NCBI GenBank assembly: GCA_003194525.1
Contig: NBIV01000059.1
Span: 124,001 to 188,000, forward strand
DNA length: 64,000 nucleotides
Direction: 5' to 3'
DNA from: Gracilariopsis chorda
Lineage: Eukaryota; Rhodophyta; Florideophyceae; Gracilariales; Gracilariaceae
Made by a program: the position numbers and the translations under genes. How positions within the stretch are numbered: position 1 is the stretch's first letter; every line of letters starts with the position of its first letter. Below the pieces are notes generated by a model. The model saw only the letters and a list, made by a program, of their open reading frames with translations. It did no database searches and was not told where the DNA came from. This document shows, piece after piece, positions 53,890-64,000 of this stretch.

Positions 53890-55615
53890 ATGGTGGAGAT
53901 AACCCCGAAGTTCGGTTCGTTTCTCAGATCCCAACTCGGGCTAGATCCATCCATGCTGGGGGTGCCTCGTCTGGAATTTCAAACCCACCCCGGGAACCCC
54001 GGAACTCCACGTCGACCCTGTCATCGAATTGCCGTGGATGGTGCTCATCCGGCTACGGCTGTGGCCGCCGCAGCACCTCAACCCTGTCTGACGGGCGATA
54101 ACACCCCCCAGGGAAATTCCCTGGAATCTCCGGTTCACGCTTTGTGGAACGCCCACAACACCCTTGTTGGAAAATTACAAACACTCTGCGAGGTGGTTAT
54201 GGACACCCCTACAAAGGTGGTTGCAGAAGATATCCGTACCTTATGGTCTGATGTCAATTCTAGGCTGGAGAGTTTGTGGCAACCCGCCACCTTCATCGAA
54301 GGAGTTGACTCTCCATTCGATCGAGTTCGTGCCAGTCTGGAGACGTTAGAGTAGTTTACCCTCATTTATAAACCGTCCCGAATGATCCGTCACTACCTGC
54401 GTCACACCACTACCAGCATGCTGGAAGAAACAAGCGCCGCTATAAGCGGAACCGCAACCGAGCTCACTCGGATTCTGATTCTACAACATCATCAGATTCA
54501 TCCCGAAACGGGTCAGATGGTTCTAGTTCCTCGAAATCCGACTCGGAGGACCAGTAACGAGGCCATTCTTCCCGCTCTAGGCAGTCATCCGCCACCCAAG
54601 GTGGGATACGGACCCGCAGCAAGGGGAGAAGACACCCTGGCCTCAGGGAACTAAAACCGACGAACCCGTTGTATCGGAAATTATTGTCATACTGGTACTA
54701 CCAGCTCGAAGATTCCTCTTTAGGACGTACACCCCGTAGAACTGGGAAGGAGAAAGAGTGCATAAAACGTATGCAACTCTCACTGCGTAACCAGTATTTT
54801 ACTGGAGAAGACCCAATTATAGTGTTGGACTTTCTGTCCCGCTTTGTAGCGAAAGCCGATAACCTCGGAATGAATGAGGGACAAGCCTGTTTGGCATTAC
54901 TGTATTTCTTATGGGGAGCGGCAGAGGACCAGTACACCTCTGTCAGAGGATCATTTCGTGTCTCAGAGGGAGGAGTAACCTGCTGGCCGGAGGCTGTGCA
55001 TTATTTCTTGCGCTGCTATGCCACTAATACCGTCATTCAGGGGGCAACCCTCGCTTTGCGAGATACTCTTCGGCGCTCAGGCGAGACTGAAACCGATTAA
55101 TTGGTGCGCCATAGCAAGGCCTTCCACCGTTGTGAGAATGTATACCCCGCACGGGAACGTTGTACCATGCTCATCGATGGACTTGACCCGGCAATCTGGA
55201 GTCTTGTCACTCGTTACCACGAGGACAAGCGAGGAATCACCTACCTCGAACTTGTTCCACACGCTCCAGCGAAAGAGGAAGCACTCCGTGCAAGAAACCC
55301 GAATCCTCGGGCTAAGCCCGCCAAGGCGTTGGTGCTGGGGGTGACTCCTCATCGCCCTCGCTTTTGGCGGATAGAACCCCCCAACAGGGATACAACACCG
55401 TGCATTTAGCACATGGAGATGGTGTGTATACAATAAGCACGGATTTACCGTCAACGACGGAGGACACATTCGCAATGGCGCAAGACAATCCCATATTGTA
55501 CGTGGGGAACAATCGCGTTCAGCCAGCACGAGTCCCGTTTAAGAACGGTCAATCACGTTAGCAGCGGTCTGGATGGAATGACACCCGCCCTGCGGTAAGC
55601 TTCCCCGATGTTCGG
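53890..55615 (+). pseudogene. R2 gag (matrix-like, capsid), broken
   Basis: The N-terminal frame 53890-54354 starts MVEITPKFGSFLR and has a helical part (TKVVAEDIRTLWSDVNSRLESL), ending in TAG. A serine/arginine-rich stretch (around 54440-54560) follows in another frame. The capsid frame, 54669-55409, contains RKLLSYWYYQLED, CIKRMQLSLRNQYFTGEDP, VLDFLSRFVAKADNLGMNE and AVHYFLRCYATNTVI, which have the look of Ty3 capsid helices. It has a TAA at 55098-55100. Gag forms the particle that packages the RNA. Confidence 0.65.
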
Positions 55616-55639
55616 GATATTAGCGACGGCGTCGCCAAG

Positions 55640-55837
55640 TTGGCTCTCAATTGCCCCCTTTGCTACACCCATGGCCATACATCCCTTCGGTGTCTTCGCT
55701 CACTGAAGGATATGGCCAAGGTGGTGGCAAATTACGAGGCCCTCACTACCGAGGAGAAGTGTTTTACTCCGACGGCTTCCTACCTCCGTGCAAAAACCTT
55801 CTCACATGCCCTGCACATATCACGCGTGCTTGGCTAG
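55640..55837 (+). pseudogene. R2 nucleocapsid zinc knuckle
   Basis: A single CCHC knuckle is visible: CPLCYTHGHTSLRC, spacing C-x2-C-x4-H-x4-C, as in retroviral nucleocapsids that bind the genomic RNA. It lies 3' of the capsid frame and shifted by frame, so gag is broken between them. Confidence 0.65.
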
Positions 55838-56610
55838 CTTCAACTATCCCGAATCAGGAAGTCGCGCAAACGTCCGACGCAACAACCGCTTATGCGGATA
55901 AGAACCCTGGCCTCTGGGACAAAGAACTCGTGGTCGAGGATCCTGGACTACTGCCTACGGCAAGAACCTCCTTGGAAAAACTAATTGAGAGAATCTCCCC
56001 TTTGGGAGGGGCGTCCTCAGGGATGAGGATGCTGACGCCCGAGGCGTCGCCGCCTCGCTCCCCAGTGAAAATCCTTTCAAGAAAAGACACCGCAGACGCG
56101 GACTCTGCACACATTTCTGTGCTGCGTCGCCCATGGATACGGAGTGAAACTCCCCGGATCCCGGATAGATTCCTGGTCATGGCCAAGCGCCACTACAACT
56201 TTTATGCAGACCTCGGCCTTGACACTCATTTTATGGTGAGATTTCTGACAGTCCTGGACACAGTTGCAGGCCCCAACGTCATCTTGGAATCATTGCTACC
56301 CCCGCAGGCGTGGTCTCGTATTCGTTCCAGAATGGTCCCCAACGGTGCAGATGCGAACAAAAATCCGATAAAAACAGTGGGTACCGTCGACTTATTCGTG
56401 CGGTTGGGCACCTTTGTGGTGAAGCTGGACTTCTTTTTTCGGTCATTGGCCGCTCCAATCATACTGGGATTTGAATACTGTGACAGATTTGCCGACCCAA
56501 TCAGGCCCGGCCTTAGGTATGTGGAACTCGACGACGGATCGTTAGTCCCGATCGTCCCTTGTCCGCTAAAGCGTGCGTCGCAGAAACAAGTCACACTACC
56601 TCCTGCATAG
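55651..56610 (+). pseudogene. R2 protease region
   Basis: The frame contains FLTVLDTVAGPNVI, the retropepsin active-site block, but with Val where Gly follows Asp-Thr in working enzymes. Downstream hydrophobic strands end with PIILGFEYCDRF, the usual second signature of Ty3 proteases (ILG followed by a Phe/Leu and Asp). The N-terminal half is low complexity. The enzyme cleaves Gag and Pol; the changed triad suggests it is inactive. Confidence 0.6.
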
Positions 56611-57091
56611 TTACCACCGCCTGCGTTTCGCGGGTTCATCAAACTTCGAATCACACCCTTGGTTTCTATACTGCCTGAGTCCCAAGTCTGGGTGCAAGTC
56701 GATTGCCGTCAACACGGTCTTCGAGTTATTCAACCTCTGTCCTCGTCATACGAAAAATACCAGTTGGCGCTGGGGAACAGAATTGTTCACGTTACCCCAG
56801 ATGCTCCTTTCCAGATACTAGTTCCCAATCTTGGCTAACGGTCCCAGTATCTGGTAAAAAACCAAGTAATCGGAAGCGTCACTCCACACCCCTAAAGATG
56901 GCCACGACAAGGATGACGAAAACGGATGTTCTCGGAATTGCCGCCTCTTCTGAGGAAGCCACCCCCACCACCGACGAACTATCGTCAATGTAGGGAGAGG
57001 GAACCGTTTTTTAAACGTCGAACACCCGAATAACGCGGAACCGACGGACACACCTGTATCACAGGACAATGTTACAGCGCTTTCTAACCGA

Positions 57092-58270
57092 GTGAACCCC
57101 ATAAAGGCACTGCAATATATAGACCTCGGCCATGTGCCGGATTCACACCGCGACAAACTCTGTGCAATGCTACAGGAATTTACCACGATGTGGGATGGCT
57201 CGCTCGGCGAGATTAATTCTACGGAGCACCGGATAGATTTGTTACCAGGTGCACGTCCGATGGCACAACCCCCTTACGTAGCAGGACCGAAAGCTTGGGA
57301 AGAGGACCAATCCCAGGTGGACAAAATGCTCCGCGCAGGTGTGATAGAGCCCGCTCAATCACCCTGGGTATCCCACGTTGTACTGGCTTTAAAGACCCAC
57401 GGAACCTGGAGGTTCTGTTTCGACTATTCCCCGCTGAATTCCGTGATGGTTAGGGACACATATCCCCTCTCTCGTATGGACGTGTGCATCGACTCCCTTG
57501 GAGACGCTACTGTATTCACGGCTTTGGACGCTAATTGGGGTTATTCGACGTTCCCTGTCAGACAGTAGGATCGCGATAAGACCGCGTTCATCTGCCACGC
57601 AGAATCGTACTGATTCAAGCGGATGCCAGTTGGTTTGGCCAACGCTCCCGCTACCTTTCATCGTGCAATAGATATTCTATTGAACAGCTTCAATTGGCGG
57701 AGCTGCCTGGTCTACCTGGATGATATGATTATCTTCTCTAATAATTTGGAGGACCATCTCACACATTTCAGAGACGTTCCGACCCTGCTCCGCGATGCGG
57801 GAACTACCGTCAAGTTGAGGAAGTGCGGTTCTTTTCACCGATACAGTAAAATATCCGGAACATATCATCCGTCTGGGACGGTTAATGATCGGGAAGGCTC
57901 CAGTCAAGTCCCTTGTTGAGGCGAAGGAACCCGGCACTCAAACGGAACTCCGCTCCTACTCAGGGCTAGTCAACGCCTAGTGACGGTTCACCCCAAACGT
58001 TTCGAATATCGCGGCACCTTTGAACGCTTTTTATGCAAAGGAAATACCATACAATTTAGACCATTAACGCCCAAGCATTCGGAAGCATATAACTCCTTAA
58101 AGGAGGCTGTCACATCAGCATCTATCTTATCTTTACCCAAACTGGGACTCCCGTACTCCGTTGAAACGGACTCGAACGACTACTAAGTTGGTTGTACTCT
58201 TTTCCAAACCAGCCCACAGGGGGACTGAAGGCCAAGTGGTTATTGGTCACGCTCACTCAATGTCCACGAG
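57092..58270 (+). pseudogene. R2 reverse transcriptase and RNase H start
   Basis: From 57092 the frame reads RIDLLPGARPMAQPPY, MLRAGVIEPAQSPW, WRFCFDYSPLN and FTALDANWGY, with the first catalytic Asp. After TAG at 57566-57568 and a TGA at 57611-57613 it continues with MPVGLANAPATFHRAI and YLDDMIIFS, the other two. Further on come SILSLPKLG and YSVETDSNDY, the start of RNase H, with TAA at 58184-58186 and TGA at 58217-58219 inside. Frame drift around 57860-57980 adds damage. RT and RNase H convert the RNA into DNA. Confidence 0.85.
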
Positions 58271-59563
58271 CGTAATTATGCTGTGTCAGAGAAAGAGTGT
58301 CTCGACGTCGCGTGGGAGCTTTCGACCCTACGCCCCTATCTTATAGGAGTATATTTTACCTTATACATGGATCATTCTTCGTTGAGGTGGTTAATGAGCA
58401 TATCAGATCCCCCGGGGCGCCTTATGCGCTGTAGACTCCGCCTTGCGGAATATTACTTCCAAGTAATATATAAAAAGGGTTCGCTCAACACCCAGGCCGA
58501 TGCTTTGTCACGTTTACCCACAAATAGGGAAGCACTCCCGACGGATGATGACGGCATTCCATGCTTCATGGCTGAAGAACTGGATGAATCGGAGTGGAAG
58601 TTCGAGGGATGGCCAGAAGACTGGGATGAAGATGCTGAGTTTGAAAACTTACTTGCATCCCGCGAGACCCCTGAGAACGCCTTACCGGGAACTTTAGTAC
58701 CGGTTTCGCCAGAGGACGTGATACAAGAACAATTCGGTGACCTCTTATGTATGAAGGTTCGTGCCCGTTTACACGCTGGTGAAGACCTCCCTTTCGAGTT
58801 GAACGATAAGAGCTACCTCGTTCGGTTGGTCGAGGCTTGCCTACAGATTGTGGTACTTCATTCCCTACGGTCACGGGTGTTACTTTTCTCGCCCTATGCG
58901 AAGCTCAGTGGCCACGTAGGTGGCAGGAAGCTCTACCTCACCTTGCAAAAGGCTCTTTACTGGCCCGCCATGGCGGTTGATTTCTATGCAACTGTGCGGT
59001 TTTGTACCAAATGCTTAAGGAACTGGATGAAGCTCCGCAGGAAGGCGAAGAAAATGAAGTTATTCCCTGCTAGGGTGCCACTCGAGTTTATTGCAATCGA
59101 TATTCTCGGACCTCTCCTCATTATAAAGAGAGGCAACAAGTTCTTACTTGTGATCATGGATCGCTTTTCAAAGCTTGTTCGGACTGTCCCTCTTCAGAGG
59201 ATAACCGATGTCACGGTGGCCCAGGCTCTGCTAACGCACTGGAGGTTTTTCTATGGTCCTCCTGTGGAGGTGCTCTCCTATAATGGATGGCAGTTCGCGT
59301 CCAAAGTCTTCCAGTATGTTTTTCGCACCCTGGACTTAAAGAACTTGTTCACAACTACCTATCATCCCCAGTGTAATAGGCAATTCGAACGGTTCAAATG
59401 GCCTACTTGGCCTCTCTCCGTTCTTACGTTACTGATCACCCCAAGACTTTGGACTTGCATACAGACGCTTAAACATTGGCATAAAATAGGCAAGTTCAGC
59501 GAACTACCGGATTATCACCATTTTAATTGGTTCTATCTCGTTCAGTTCCGCCTGTGGCGTTAG
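58271..59563 (+). pseudogene. R2 RNase H end and integrase, catalytic Asp lost
   Basis: RNase H continues (KECLDVAWELSTLRPYL, LYMDHSSLRWLMS, NTQADALSRLP). After an acidic spacer the integrase begins: the zinc module has lost its first His (SPYAKLSGH where R1 has HYAPVGGH), FCTKC is kept, and the core has AIDILGPL with the first Asp. The second Asp is Tyr (LSYNG), and the Glu is kept (QFERFK). After about 59400 the frame is scrambled. Two changed key residues make this integrase inactive. Confidence 0.85.
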
Positions 59564-61200
59564 GATCCCAAGCCAATTCGGACAGTGTACCATCTGTGGG
59601 TCGCTATCATCAGGAATTGAAGACATGGCTTACTAAACTGGTCCCCGCAGCGAGGAAGTCCATGGGACGCGCATAAGCTGCGAAAAAGCGGGATCTAGAC
59701 GCTCGTTTACGAGGTGATGCTCCCTGCATATGGTCTAATAAATACGTCTTATACGTAAGGAATATTCTAACCGGGAACGGAAAAAGCGTCCCAAGCTTTC
59801 GCCTGTGGCTGATGAACCGTTTAGAGTGTTATCCGTTAACTCCCACACTGTCGTAGTGGAAATCGGCAAGACACACGAGCGGATTTCCCGCGATCGTGTT
59901 GTCCCTGCCCCTCATCCCTCGTCTGAGTTCATCTTGGAGACAAGGAAATCCGTCTCTACGGACTCAGCAACGCCGAAAATCCCCGTGCTAAATAGACCAA
60001 GTACTCTAACACACTCTACTCCGAGCCCCTCAGATTTACGGACTTTGTCGGAACCCCTGGCTCCACTGGATGGTTCAGGTCCAAACGGATCTCTCTCTAC
60101 TCCTAACACTACCGCCTCTTCGGCGCGCATTTACACCCGAAATGCAGGATATCCTACCGCTGCTCTTCTTGCACCCTCAAAGAAGGGGGAGGGGACCTAT
60201 CACTACGATGGAAATTTATTACCGTCGCAACGGGATTTTAGCTGTGAGACACGGAAAGGTAATATTGAACCTCATGGTGGAACACGGAAGGTCGATGAAG
60301 CCTCGCAATCCCCCACACAGGATTCCGGAACGACGCAGTTAAAACGTATGATACGAGAGAGTGGATCGATATCGCAGTCTGTACCCCTGAATCAGGCCAA
60401 TTACCTAAATCAGGATAGTGATATAGTTTCGCAGACCCCTCACCAGGTTCTAGTCGCAGAACCGTCGTCGACGAATGTTTCCGCCAAAACTGATTCCTCA
60501 GCACCATCCACACCGCTGGTAGCGTGCATCGCGCGCGTTGGAAAACCAGAAACTGTGGAAATTGAAGAGACTCTCTTGAGGGACGAAGGCAAAAATGCAC
60601 ATCTTCCAAATCAAGTCCCTGGCTCTACAGCCCCGGACTTGAGAACCATTCATAACGGGAATATTGTCCGAAATTCGGAGATTGAAGTGCTGAAGTCTCC
60701 ACGTAATCGCGGTGTTATGCCAAGTGTCTCGAAAAAATCCGGCATTGGTGCCAGTGTTACACCGGCCGTCCCGGATGATGCACTTTTTGAGGAACACATC
60801 ACACCTAAATTAGAGGCATAGTCCTCGAACGGGGTTTCCACGGCGCCAGCTGTCCACACCCCATCAGGGAGTTTGAGGCAACACACTGGAGCACCAGAAG
60901 TACCCAGCGGCTACCAGGTTCCAACACAGCAGTGCACGGCTCAGCCGGACAGTGTAAGGCCCAAGCGAAGGGGGGCAGAACGCAAGGAGGCGGTTCAGAA
61001 CCACCCAACGTGGGAGTCACGTGAACGCACGGAGGTTGTGCGCCCCGCACCAATCACCGAGGGATGGCGGAACGCCCCACTAGGGAATGACCTCCACAAC
61101 TCCACCAAAGCAGCAAGATGCCTGCAAGCTCGCGGTTTGACCGGACTACCGTCAAAAAAGGGACGGAGGTCCCTTGAAGACTAGCAGTACTTCCCAATTA
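59564..61200 (+). pseudogene. R2 integrase C-terminus and long linker
   Basis: Short scrambled remnants precede the frame 59805-60821, which starts at the GPF-like module (ADEPFRVLSVNSHTVVVE, ERISRDRVV), as in R1. It then becomes Ser/Thr/Pro-rich, ends in TAG and resumes in the same frame at 60873-61184 (WRNAPLGNDLHN). The linker to the chromodomain is about 1.6 kb, as in R1. Confidence 0.65.
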
Positions 61201-61381
61201 CTGCAGTACGCGCCAACTGTTCCACTAAGACACCCTGTTGAGGGATACTAATCCGCACTCTGTGCCACATCCTCATAGCAAAGCCGGCATTTTGCATCCT
61301 GACGCATCGCTAAGGGGAAACATCCCGTCCAACGGGCAACCCCTGACAACTTAGGTCAAGATAACACGGAAAGGCCGACAA

Positions 61382-61680
61382 GTATATAAAAGAGAGTTTG
61401 TGGTTGACCGAATTGTTGGAGACACCTAGAATCAGGAAGGTATTCTAATATACTGCGTCCGCTGGTACGGATATGATGCCAGCTGGGACACTATAGAACC
61501 CATTGAACACCACCCTCGTTCGAAGGTGGTCCATTATCACCACAGCGTGGGTATCGCAAATCTAGCTACGCTGTGCAACGCCCAAGTGGGACAAAAACGC
61601 CGCGAGCCGGGGAAGGTAAGAAAGGAGGAGTGCATCCCCTTTTGTATGGACTCCGTCAAGGACGGGAATGAAAAAGAGAA
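61382..61680 (+). pseudogene. R2 chromodomain, TAG-interrupted
   Basis: Reads YKREFVVDRIVGDT, TAG, NQEGILIYCVRWYGYD and EPIEHHPRSKVVHYH, clearly the R1 chromodomain. The stop replaces the Trp codon of R1 (WDQDG) and the WEP signature is IEP here. Confidence 0.75.
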
Positions 61681-61780
61681 CGCCATTCTAAACGGGAAAG
61701 TTTAATCAGGAGCCACGCGCTCCTGGGTGATGCTAAGCTACATTACTGGCTAAGCCAGAGAAAGAGACCAGGATACTGGA

Positions 61781-63602
61781 TTAGAGGTTCGACCCCTCCC
61801 CATCGTCCCGGGCGTGACCACCCGCAAGGCGGTAAGCCAAGAAATGCGCCATCGCAGTGACGTCACCCGAAACCTCGACAGCGTTTAAACCCGCTCAGCG
61901 GAAGAAGCGGGCCATGAAATCACTTTCATTGACTGTACCGCCGCTGGGGAGTGAAGGCCCGGCGCTCGCCGTCGAAGGACTGGGAACCGGAGGCACCCCC
62001 TCCGGGGACTCGTCTACGGCCATTTCGGCAACATCCGGTTCTATGTCGCCCGGCTCTTCGGGTTCGCTATCGACCATCGGGTCATCCCTGCTATACGTGC
62101 GGTAGTAATCGTCGGAATCGACGTACCCAATCGAGTGGTCGTCTGGCACGTGCTGCAGTGCGTCGCAGAGTTTCCTTGTCTGCTTGGAGGAAATCTCCCG
62201 GAACCCCCAGGGATCGAAGTACATGAAACCCCCCGGGGGCGGTGTTCTTACCAAGACCCAGACCACCGATACCGCCACCACCACCGCCAAGCTGACCGCT
62301 CTGTTCCAGCAGGACCTCGCTTTAGTCAATACTGTCAATCAAACCAAGTAATTGGAGTACTTTTTCATTGAGTGGAAGTGTCCCCGAAGGGGGACACTGA
62401 GATACAGGTTGCGAATAGCGGCCCGTACATGCGGTTGGATGACCCGCAGTAGATACTGGTCATAAACTTCGGCGAAGATATATGCCGCAGTGCGGGCTCC
62501 CTACCCGGTTACAATTACTGACCAAAGCTCTGACCGGGAATCCTGAATCAAAAGGGAACCAAGTTACGTGAGTTCCGGTGGAAGGTTAAGATAGCAACCC
62601 CGGCAGGCCTCATGAAACCTCAACCGCTTAGGGAGTGCGACGTACCGACCCTGTCGATCAGGCGGAGCATTCCGCTCAACCTCCCTGTTTTGATACGGGA
62701 CAAAGTACCCGAATCAGGATGCCAGTGCAGTTCATAACGGATGAATTTTTGGAGGGACTTGAACCGGGATTGCCGGGGAAGGTACCGGAATTCATCCCAA
62801 AATATTGGTCGTTCCCAACCCAGGGCTTCTTGTCGTGCAGCTGGAAAGTTCCTCTACGCGAGGTTTTCGAGGCTTGCAAGGCGTTAGCCGTACCCGAATT
62901 CAACGCGCCTGCGGAATAGGCTGACTTCAAAGCAAAATCCGGTAGGCACCGGGCAGTCTAAATGTGCCCGGCTCTGCCGTTGATATGCGATCCGCACCAG
63001 CGCCACATGAGCCGCAGTGGCGGATTCTCTCGAGATGCTTCGGATAGGGTGCACCAGGATAGGGATTAGATGCCAGTCTCACGAAGAGGTTGCGAGGCTG
63101 GATGGATCCCCGGGCAGTGCACCAGAACCATTCGCGTAGGCTGTAACCACACCCTTGTCGAGGGCAGTGATGGGATGGAACCACGGTGCAAGCCGGAGCC
63201 GAGAGTCATGACTCCGATTCATTGGATCTAACCCTACAAGAGCGTTATGACAAGGTCAAGTCGCCGCTGGGTCTAGTCCGTAAGGAGTCAGCACTGGTGG
63301 AAGTTGGAACCAATGCTGGGACGCTGCGCCAATGTTGGATAGCTGTGCCAGAGTTCACCTCTCTTGTGGCAAGGTTACGGACCAGTAACCGGTTGTAAAG
63401 TTACCTACTGGAGTCGTTCTTCGAGGCTGGTTGTTGCTATTGTTCACATTCCCCTTTGAAAGGGTGTGTTCTGGCTGAGTTGAGCAGGAAGAGGAGCAGC
63501 GTGCACCTGTAAAAGGCTGTTCGCTGCTTTTGCAGGGGGTTGTTTCTCTGAGACAGAGGTTTGACCCGGTGACCCGGAGAGGTTTGGAATTTTATCACCC
63601 AT
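61781..63602 (-). pseudogene. R2 antisense gene, decayed
   Basis: Homologous to the R1 antisense pair. The MGDK start is at 63602. Conserved pieces include FRYLPRQSRF, YVALPKRLRFHEACRGC, YDQYLLRVIQPHVRAAIRNL and LIDSID, followed by TAA at the position of the R1 stop, then SEVLLEQSG. After a frame change the acidic part continues (MYFDPWGFREISSKQ, SIGYVDSDDYYR, DPMVDSEPEEPG, AGLNAVEVSGDVT). Several other stops and shifts show loss of function, but most changes are conservative, which argues for selection before decay. Confidence 0.65.
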
Positions 63603-63644
63603 TTTCCGCTGGGATTCGCGTGTGTTCTTGGTTTCTTTCCCGCT

Positions 63645-63658
63645 TAAGGAGGGGGCTA
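63645..63658 (+). promoter_or_regulatory. polypurine tract of R2
   Basis: taaggagggggcta directly before the LTR start TGAAGTGC, matching the R1 tract at 5075-5086. Confidence 0.75.
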
Positions 63659-64000
63659 TGAAGTGCAATGCTCTCAGGGAGGGATTCGTGGTACTTGGTT
63701 GATTTTACGAATGTTTCGGTAATGTAGTCATTGAATGAACTACGACCACTAATAGTTGATTGGACACCTGGGTAACGAAAGAGTCAATTGGCGGTTGGCC
63801 ACAGTAGTGGGTATGAATCACTAAAGTGGAGTAATTTATATAAGTTTCTTTATTACTTTTTCACCCATTTCTGGGATGTTTAGTACTTAGTGCGCCGGTG
63901 AGTTGCCGTCGCTCCAGTAAAACTTCCCCAAAAAGGTACCCCAGCCTAGGGGTTGGGTCTAGACCTCACCGCCTTAAGTTGTTCTCTACTCCTCTTTGGA
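63659..64000 (+). repeat. 3' LTR of R2, first 342 bp
   Basis: Starts TGAAGTGCAATGC and aligns with the R2 5' LTR and the R1 LTR to the end of the window, where it is cut off. It keeps the terminal TG that the 5' LTR has lost. Confidence 0.85.

Larger units (their letters stand above)
52906..64000 (+). mobile_element. Ty3/gypsy chromovirus R2, truncated by window end
   Basis: Same family as R1 and nearly complete here: 5' LTR, primer site, gag, protease, RT, RNase H, integrase, linker, chromodomain, antisense gene, polypurine tract and the first 342 bp of the 3' LTR. The expected full length is about 11.5 kb, large for a Ty3 element. Numerous stops and frameshifts and changed catalytic residues show it is dead and older or more degraded than R1. 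Confidence 0.9.

Noticed and set aside
1..64000. Bacterial or organellar origin
   Set aside because: Introns, chromoviruses, Helitrons, Harbinger elements and ZW10 are all nuclear eukaryotic features; no operons or ribosome-binding sites were seen.

Overview
This is eukaryotic nuclear DNA dominated by transposable elements. Three host genes can be recognised: a thylakoid-lumen ascorbate-peroxidase-like protein with a bipartite plastid targeting sequence, a ZW10 tethering/checkpoint protein and a BK-type potassium channel. The plastid-lumen protein points to a photosynthetic protist or alga. Sparse introns, moderate GC and many Ty3, Helitron and Harbinger elements suit a red alga such as a florideophyte, but that is inference. 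No rRNA, tRNA or CRISPR was seen.

Layout: 1-5905 is the 3' part of a Ty3/gypsy chromovirus (R1): integrase, a very long linker, a chromodomain, an antisense gene where env would sit, and the 3' LTR. 5906-13730 holds broken ORFs, including a convergent gene pair of a degenerate Harbinger-like element (H3). 13731-34013 is a head-to-tail Helitron array, all on the minus strand: two near-full-length copies (A, D), two internally deleted copies (B, C) and eight mini-Helitron units of about 430-460 bp. It appears to be inserted in H3, whose candidate ends lie near 8562 and 34394. 34543-37727 is a nearly complete Harbinger element (H1) with 22-bp terminal inverted repeats.

37995-47527 is the host gene island: a three-exon TL29-like peroxidase (+), ZW10 (-) and the BK-type channel (+). 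ZW10 and the channel diverge from a shared 0.9-kb interval. 48401-50792 holds a second broken Harbinger convergent pair (H2), and 51981-52700 another broken ORF. From 52906 to the right edge is a second chromovirus copy (R2) with 5' LTR, gag, protease, RT, RNase H, integrase, linker, chromodomain, the same antisense gene and the start of its 3' LTR. R2 has many stops and some lost catalytic residues.

The most interesting material is the antisense gene shared by R1 and R2, with a stop codon at the same place in both copies inside an otherwise continuing conserved frame, and the Helitron array, whose units abut as 3'-CTAA / 5 nt / TC-5' and whose outer edges fall at the same internal point of the unit. 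Nearly all mobile-element genes carry one or a few nonsense or frameshift lesions; the host genes carry none.
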